This document shows, one piece after another, positions 58,632 to 64,000 of a DNA stretch of 64,000 nucleotides; positions within the stretch are counted from its first letter, which is position 1; the number at the start of each line of letters is the position of its first letter. Where the stretch lies: NCBI RefSeq assembly GCF_026745355.1, contig NC_079208.1, positions 19,557,830 through 19,621,829 of the forward strand, written 5' to 3'. Made by a program: the position numbers and the translations under genes. Source of the DNA: Beta vulgaris subsp. vulgaris. Taxonomy: Eukaryota > Streptophyta > Magnoliopsida > Caryophyllales > Amaranthaceae. Under the pieces are notes generated by a model. The model was given only the letters and a program-made list of their open reading frames with translations. It was not told where the DNA came from and searched no databases.

Positions 58632-59866
58632 TTAAACATAGAATTTTCGGAGATTGTCTGCGTTCCATGGTCGAGGTAGCGGACGTCCTTCTTGGTCTTC
58701 GAGTCGGTAGGTGTCAGGGCGCACTATCGAGGTCACACGGTATGGTCCTTCCGAGTTGGGTTGCAACTTTCCTAGACTAGGTTGTCTCCCCGTGGAGTCA
58801 AATTTTCGGAGCACCCAGTCGTTGACTTGAAAAGGTCGCTTCTTGACGCGGCGGTTGAATAATCGGGTGAGCTTAAGTTTGTAGGAGATAGCTCGGAGGA
58901 GGCCGTCCCTCGCGTTTCAGGGAGAAGATCGAGGGAAAGCCTCTTCCGCTCATCATTGCTTTCCTGGTCATAGAATGTGATACGAGGCGAGGGGATGCCC
59001 AATTCGACAGGTAGAACTGCCTCGCTGCCGTAGACCAGGTTGAAGGGTGAGTGGCCGGTTGCTTCTCGAACGGTGGTCCTGCTAGACCAGAGAATCCCTG
59101 GGAGGTCATCTATCCATGAACCTTTTCCTCCTTCGAGCATCGTTTTGAGCCCCATCAGGACCACTTTATTGGCTGCCTCGGCTTGTCCATTAGTCTGTGG
59201 TCGACTAACGGCGGAGAATCTAGTCTCAATCCCGAACCTTGAACAATAGTCGCGCGTAGGACCGCTATTGAATTGGCGACCATTGTCCGATATGAGTACT
59301 CGGGGGACACCGAATCGTGTGATTTGGTGCTGCCAGATGAATTGTTGAACTTGTTTGTCAGTGATCGAAGCCAGGGGCGCTGCCTCGACCCATTTTATGA
59401 AGTAATCCACAGCGACTAGCAAGAACCTTCGCTGGCCGGATGCGGGTGGGAATGGCCCTAGGAGGTCCATGCCCCACATATCGAAGGGCAGTGGGGCCTG
59501 GATAGTGGTAAGGGTGCTTGCAGCTTGATGGGGTAAGTTAGCGTGCATCTGGCACTCCTTGCATTTCCTGACCATGGCCGAGGCGTCTTCCCTCATTGTG
59601 GGCTAGTAGTACCCTGCTCGTAGTGCTTTCGCGGTGATGGTCCGCGCCCCTTGATGGCTCCCACACGATCCTCTATGTGTTTCCCGAAGGACATAGTCCC
59701 CCTCTCCGGGGGTGAGACAACGGAGAAGTGGGTGAGTGAACGACTTCTTGTACAGCTGTCCTTTGTGATATACGAACCATCTTGCTCGTCGTCGTATGCG
59801 CTCGGCCTCGAGCTGACTGTCAGGAACATTACCATCTCGAATAAAAGCTATGATGTTTCCATCCAA
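58632..59866 (-). pseudogene. Tat integrase (frameshifted)
   Basis: 59593-59866 holds the zinc-finger His pair (HRGSCGSHQG), continuing as CKECQMH in the next frame. 58772-59596 has the catalytic triad: Asp in MWGMDLLGPFP, Asp in LISDNGRQF and Glu in TNGQAEAANK, then LWSSRTTVREATGHSPFNLV. 58632-58814 has the C-terminal EGPYRVTSIVRPDTYRLED and RPWNADNLRKFY motif of this lineage. Frame changes near 58960, 58800 and 59595. All three catalytic residues are present. Confidence 0.92.
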
Positions 59867-60428
59867 GTGGGGCTTCTATGAGGGTATTTATTGTTTTGTT
59901 GATACTGGGAGCCCTCAGAACTTCCCACATTATAGGCCGAGGTGAGAGGTCTTTTGCTGAACTGGCTAGCCTTGACAAGGCGTCTGCTTGTTGGTTCTCC
60001 GATCATGGGATGTGAGATATTGAGAAGTGAGATATGTTGGCGATTTCTTCTTTTATTTTCCGAGGTACGTACGCATGTTGTCCTCCTTACCTCGAACTCC
60101 CCTGTTACCTGCCTACGATAATAGAGTCGGAGTGGGCTTTGAGTTCTCGAGCGCCGGCCGCCTTGCATAATTGTATGCCCAAGAGTAGTGCTTCGTATTC
60201 GGCCTCATTGTTCGAAGCAGTGAAGTCGAATTTAACGGCGTACTCAGTCCTGTTGGACTGCGGGTCAAGGATCAGGAGGCCAGCCCCGCATCCTACCTTC
60301 AATGAAGACCCATCGACAAAGAGACTCCAATATCCTTCTTGACAGCCTCTGGCGGGAAGTACATTCTGCGATAAAGTCGGCGAGGGCCTGGGCTTTGATG
60401 GCGCGCCGGGGATCGAACTCGATACCAT
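59848..60428 (-). pseudogene. Tat second (archaeal-type) RNase H
   Basis: Second RNase H unique to the Tat lineage among plant Ty3 elements. 60105-60428 contains WSLFVDGSS (first Asp), NNEAEYEALLLGI (Glu) and AHSDSIIVG (Asp), the expected D-E-D set. The C-terminal end (QVTGEFEVR and onward) is in a different frame at 59848-60168. It lies between the first RNase H and the integrase, as in Ogre/Retand-type elements. Confidence 0.9.
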
Positions 60429-61017
60429 AGTCAGATAACTGGGTAACCCAATCCGTAATTCTGCTCGACTGATTCTTCCCTTCCATTACCTTTCGCATGG
60501 GCTGGCTTGTAAGCACTCTGATAGGGTGAGCTTGGAAGTAGGGCTTGAGTTTTCGAGTGGCTAAGACTAGAGCGAAGATCATTTTTTCAATTGGGGGTTA
60601 CTTCGATTCAGCACCTCGAAAGGCGTGACTCACGAAGTACACCAGATGCTGAGCTTTTTCTCGTTCGGCTACGAGGACCGCACTCACAGCATGGTCCGAT
60701 ACTGCGAGATAGACGAAAAGTGTTTCACCTGGTAAAGGCGAAACCAATTTAGGAAGGCTTGCAAGATGACTCTTGAGTTGTTGGAATGCTTCTTCCGCTA
60801 AACCACCCCATTCGAATGTTGCTTGTTTTAAGGCTTGACAAAAGTGGAGGCTTTCATCGGCTGACCGAGATAGAAAACTCCCCAAGGCCGCCATGCAACC
60901 GGTTAGGCGCTGGACTTCCTTGACAGTTCGAGGGCTTTTCATTTCAATAATAGCCTGAGTCTTATCGGGATTAGCCTCGATCCCCCGTTCGTTGACGAGG
61001 AAACCCAGGCATTTCAC
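60265..61017 (-). pseudogene. Tat RT connection and first RNase H (frameshifted)
   Basis: 60598-61017 carries KCLGFLVNERGIEANPDKTQ, VQRLTGCMAALGSFLSRSAD and LFVYLAVSDHAVSAVLVAER. 60265-60582 carries ATRKLKPYFQAHPIRVLTSQ and RITDWVTQLSDYGIEFDPR. Standard Tat order after the RT palm. One frame change at about 60590. Confidence 0.9.
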
Positions 61018-61119
61018 CCCTTTTACGCCGAAGACACACTTCTTCGGATTTAATTTCCTGTTGTGGGCGCGGAGGGTTGCGAGCGTTTCTCTTAGGTCGA
61101 AACGTGATCCTCTTCTTTC

Positions 61120-61545
61120 CTACTTTTCACAATCATATCGTCGAACATAACTTCGATATACGACCGATCTGTTCTCGAACATCTTGTTTACAAAGCGCTG
61201 ATAGGTGGCTCCTGCGTTCTTAAGGCCGAAAGGCATGACCTTGTAGCAATAGACCCCCGAGCTTGTGGTGAAGGCCGTATGGACTTGGTCTTCCTCAGCC
61301 ATGGGAATCTGGTGATATCCCGCATTGGCATCCATGAAGCTAAATAATGCATGACCGGCTGTCGAATCGACGAGCCTGTCGATCTTAGGAAGGGGGAAGT
61401 CGTCTTTCGGACAGGCCTTGTTCAGGTCCGTGAAATCGACACACATCCTCCATGCTCCGGTTTGCTTACGGACTAAGACCACGTTGGCCAGCCACTCAGT
61501 ATACTGACATTCTCGAATGAATCCTGCGGCCAACAATTTTCGCAC
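61120..61545 (-). pseudogene. Tat reverse transcriptase palm/fingers (frameshifted)
   Basis: Has LLAAGFIRECQYTEWLANVV, WRMCVDFTDLNKACPKDDFP and VMPFGLKNAGATYQRFVNKM. The catalytic YVDD region at about 61135-61165 is disturbed: a frame change there leaves IEVMFDDMIVK in one frame, so the box reads MFDD instead of YVDD. N-terminal RT entry pieces (PGIDPNLMVHRLN, RHQGAERSTA) lie at 61473-61664. Confidence 0.92.
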
Positions 61546-61919
61546 CCCTCGGAGGCTGCTGTACTCCTCTCGGCTCCCTGGTGCCTGAGCTTCTGCTTGA
61601 CTGGCCGATGCCCTTCCCGAATATTGAGTCGATGGACCATGAGATTGGGATCAATGCCAGGCATCTCATCGACGGAATAAGCAAAGACGTCCTGAAATTT
61701 TTTATGACTCTAGATTGGACCTTGGTCTCCTTGGGGACCTGCTTCCCTATTCGAACCATGCAACCCCGCTTCTCATCAATGCAAACTTCTTCATCTCGAT
61801 CGGCGGGACGAGGTCGCTCATATCGCTTTGGATTATCAGCCACATAGAGTCCCATGACAGGTAGGGGTCTTCTGGCTCGTGGCTCTTCCTCTTTCGAGTG
61901 GGTCCCTCCGTCTTGCACT

Positions 61920-62390
61920 TCAAGCTATTGACGTAGCACTCGCGAGCAGATTTCTGATCGCCGAATAGTTGAGCGACCTTTTCGTCATCCCCTTCAAACT
62001 AAAAGCTAATTGATACGTTGAGATGGCAGCCTTTACTTTGTTGAGAGTGGGTCGTCCAATGATCACATTATAGGGAAGGCTGGTGTCGACTACGAGATAA
62101 TCGACAATGACATTTCGGCCTGCCTTCTTTTCCCCCATTCGTGTCGGTAGTTTGACCGAGCCTAGTGGGTGAACTGATTGGCCTCCAAAACCTACCAGCG
62201 GCTGGTCGATGGGAATGAGATCTTTTTCTTCAAATTTCAATTTCCTCAAACAATCCATAGTGATTATATCCGTAGAACTTCCACTGTCTATCAAAACGCG
62301 GCCCACCCGAAGGTTGGCGATCTTCATCTCGACAACCAGAGGATCGTCATGCGGGGTTTGTATAGGCCGGTGACTGTCCTTGAAGGTCAT
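61920..62390 (-). pseudogene. Tat aspartic protease
   Basis: Single open frame of 156 codons. VLIDSGSSTDIIT holds the catalytic Asp, and LPYNVIIGRPTLNKVKAAIS is the conserved C-terminal motif. MTFKDSHRPIQTPHDDPLVV is the usual run-in. Frame appears intact in this domain. Cuts the polyprotein. Confidence 0.93.
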
Positions 62391-63983
62391 GGTCGGGGAT
62401 GTGGCAGTAGGTTTACATCACTTCCATGTTTCAAGGTGTAGAGGTGCTTCTTGCGGGAGTGGCTGGTTAAGCCTCCCGAAGCAAATCCCCCTGTAATGAC
62501 ATTGACGTATCCTGCGGTTTCGTAGCTTCGAGTCCGTTTTTCCGGACGGGGTTCGACTTTATTCTCCTTGGATCTTTTAATACGATTCAGCTTTCCTTCG
62601 TCAGCCAGCTTGTCCAAGGCTCTTTTGAGCTCTCGACACTCTCTCGTGGTGTGGTCACAATCATGATGGAATTCACACCAGAGTTTCTTGTCTCGCTTAT
62701 TGACAGATGTTCGAATTGGATGAGGCTTTGGCAAGGGGTATTTTCCTTTAATGTCCAGGTTGATTTCTCTTTGATTCAGGTTGTATCGAGGGTCGTTCCA
62801 ATGACTTTAACCGAGGCTTCTTGTCTTTTTCCTTTCGAGAGGCATCCCTGGGATTGTCTGCTCGGAGTATTATGTGTTTTTTTTCCCGGTTGGCTCTATG
62901 AGTATGTGGGCTTGTATAAATTTTTGGGCCAGGTTCATGGCTTCTGAGAATGAAGAGGCTTCACTCTCGGCCAGCTTTAGTTTGAACCTACTCGAAGGGT
63001 ACAGTCCTGACATGAGAGCGGTGAATGCCACGCTATCCTGTAGGTCAGATACCTTGAGAGACTCGGCGTTGAATCTCTTGATGTAGTCTGCCAAATCTTC
63101 CTCCCTCCGCTGTCTGATCGACAAGAGATGAATACTGGTTTTCCGATGCCTCCTTCCTGCGATGAAGTTATGTTTGAACGCCGTTTCGAGGGCGGTGAAG
63201 CTCGATATACTCCCGTACAGCAGCTTGGTGAACCAGGTTAAAGCCAGGCCTTTCAGGGTGGTGGGAAAGAACATGCACCATGCAGCCTCACTGCTAGTCT
63301 AGACGCTCATTTGTGCTTTGAAGGCGGCTAAGTGGTCGATGGGATCAGTTGTCCCGTCATAAGCGTACGGGGAACCTTAACCTTTCGAGGAGTAAATGCC
63401 CTCATGATATTCTGTTGAATGGCGTGGTGAATCCAAGATTCCCAATTCGAAGACTCGATCTTTGAGGACTCGGAGCTCGACGACCGTTGCCTATGGCCCC
63501 ATCGGCGCCGAGGCTCTTTCTCTTGCCGAGGCTCTTCCTGTCCCTGGGGCTCTTTTCTCTGTCTCTCCTGCTCTCGAGGCTCTTTCCCTCGAGGTTCCCT
63601 CTCTCGTGGTTCCTTCTCACGAGGTTCCCTCTCACGAGGTTCCCCCTCTCGAGGTTCCCTCTCCCGAGGTTCCCTCCGCTCCCGGTTAGGGCTGGGGTTG
63701 GCGTCCTTTACCTTTGACTGGCCCCTTTTTTCATTTAAGACTTCCCTGGCGTCGCGATTCTCGTTCCTCCTGTATCGTTCGTTGATGACATGTCGGACAT
63801 CCCCTTTTCCGGGGGCAGCCCGGGCTGCCCGTCGAGACACCCGTGACAAACTTGGGGGTCGAGGGCAATGACTTGCGACTGATCTTGGTTATCCGCTTGA
63901 TGATGACCTACAGTTGGTCAAGGCCGTGGAGGTGGAGGGGCCCTGTTCGAAGTCCCTTCCCCTCCCACTTGGAAATTTAACAT
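62387..63983 (-). pseudogene. Tat gag (frameshifted), with zinc finger and a REPRE-type repeat
   Basis: Nucleocapsid/capsid protein. ATG at 63983 (MLNFQVGGEG), with a stop soon after in that frame. 63328-63849 holds a basic/acidic repeat of 15-bp units coding REPRE variants (63570-63685). 62870-63274 has the retrotransposon gag core (LKGLALTWFTKL, ISSFTALETAFKHNF, RREEDLADYIKRFNAESLKV). 62387-62734 has the zinc finger CEFHHDCDHTTREC. The protease follows directly (overlap 4 bases). Several frame changes between pieces. Confidence 0.87.
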
Positions 63984-64000
63984 GAGAGCTCGGAGGCCAC

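Larger units (their letters stand above)
51954..64000 (-). mobile_element. Tat-lineage Ty3 retrotransposon, coding on minus, 5' end off window
   Basis: 3' LTR at 51954-52294, then a long region with tandem arrays and two antisense ORFs, then integrase, a second (archaeal-type) RNase H, RNase H, RT, protease and gag reading right to left. Two RNase H domains and a large region between pol and 3' LTR are hallmarks of the Tat lineage (Ogre/Retand-like). The 5' LTR and primer site lie beyond 64000. Coding domains carry several frameshifts. Confidence 0.9.

Overview
This window is nuclear DNA from a flowering plant. It holds one recognisable host gene: the 5' part of an ERD6-like sugar transporter with many small spliceosomal exons. 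The remainder is almost entirely nested transposable elements. A eudicot fits best, and the transporter exons look closest to Caryophyllales-type proteins, but that placement is from memory and weak.

Layout. 1-3361 (minus): sugar transporter, cut by the left window edge, with one MITE in intron 2 and another just upstream. 4491-4750: small non-autonomous Helitron. 5882-17061: complete Ty3 chromovirus (Tekay/Del-like, coding on minus, 5-bp duplication TTTGA) whose left LTR carries a second Helitron. 18081-33149: solo LTR of the same family (duplication GTTTT), split by a complete Athila-type Ty3 element at 18285-30788 (duplication ATAAA, tRNA-Asp primer site, gag-pol plus an ATHILA/env-like ORF). 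34639-40976: mariner-like element (MLE) with matching TIRs. It carries a broken DD39D-type transposase, a CACTA insertion inside that gene, a second CACTA fragment, and an unrelated minus-strand ORF. 42069-43288 and 45744-46944: two more short CACTA-like elements. 44231-45201: Mutator-like element with about 145-bp TIRs and a 9-bp duplication. 46970-47660: diverged ~140-bp tandem array. 48392-51953: LTR-like and unassigned AT-rich DNA. 51954-64000: a Tat-lineage Ty3 element (dual RNase H, coding on minus) running off the right edge. Between its 3' LTR and integrase lie two plus-strand (antisense) intron-containing ORFs bracketed by related tandem arrays.

How the parts relate. Insertion order can be read from the nesting: LTR then Athila; chromovirus LTR then Helitron; MLE then CACTA. 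The strongest candidates for something new are: (1) the antisense genes of the Tat element, each with its own TATA box, introns and poly(A)-type 3' end; (2) the GC-rich palindrome arrays of the Athila element, placed just upstream of the TATA box in both LTRs and again upstream of the env-like ORF; (3) the antisense passenger ORF inside the MLE. Most transposon ORFs are broken by single-base indels. The two Athila LTRs also differ mostly by single-base indels, so some frameshifts may be assembly errors.
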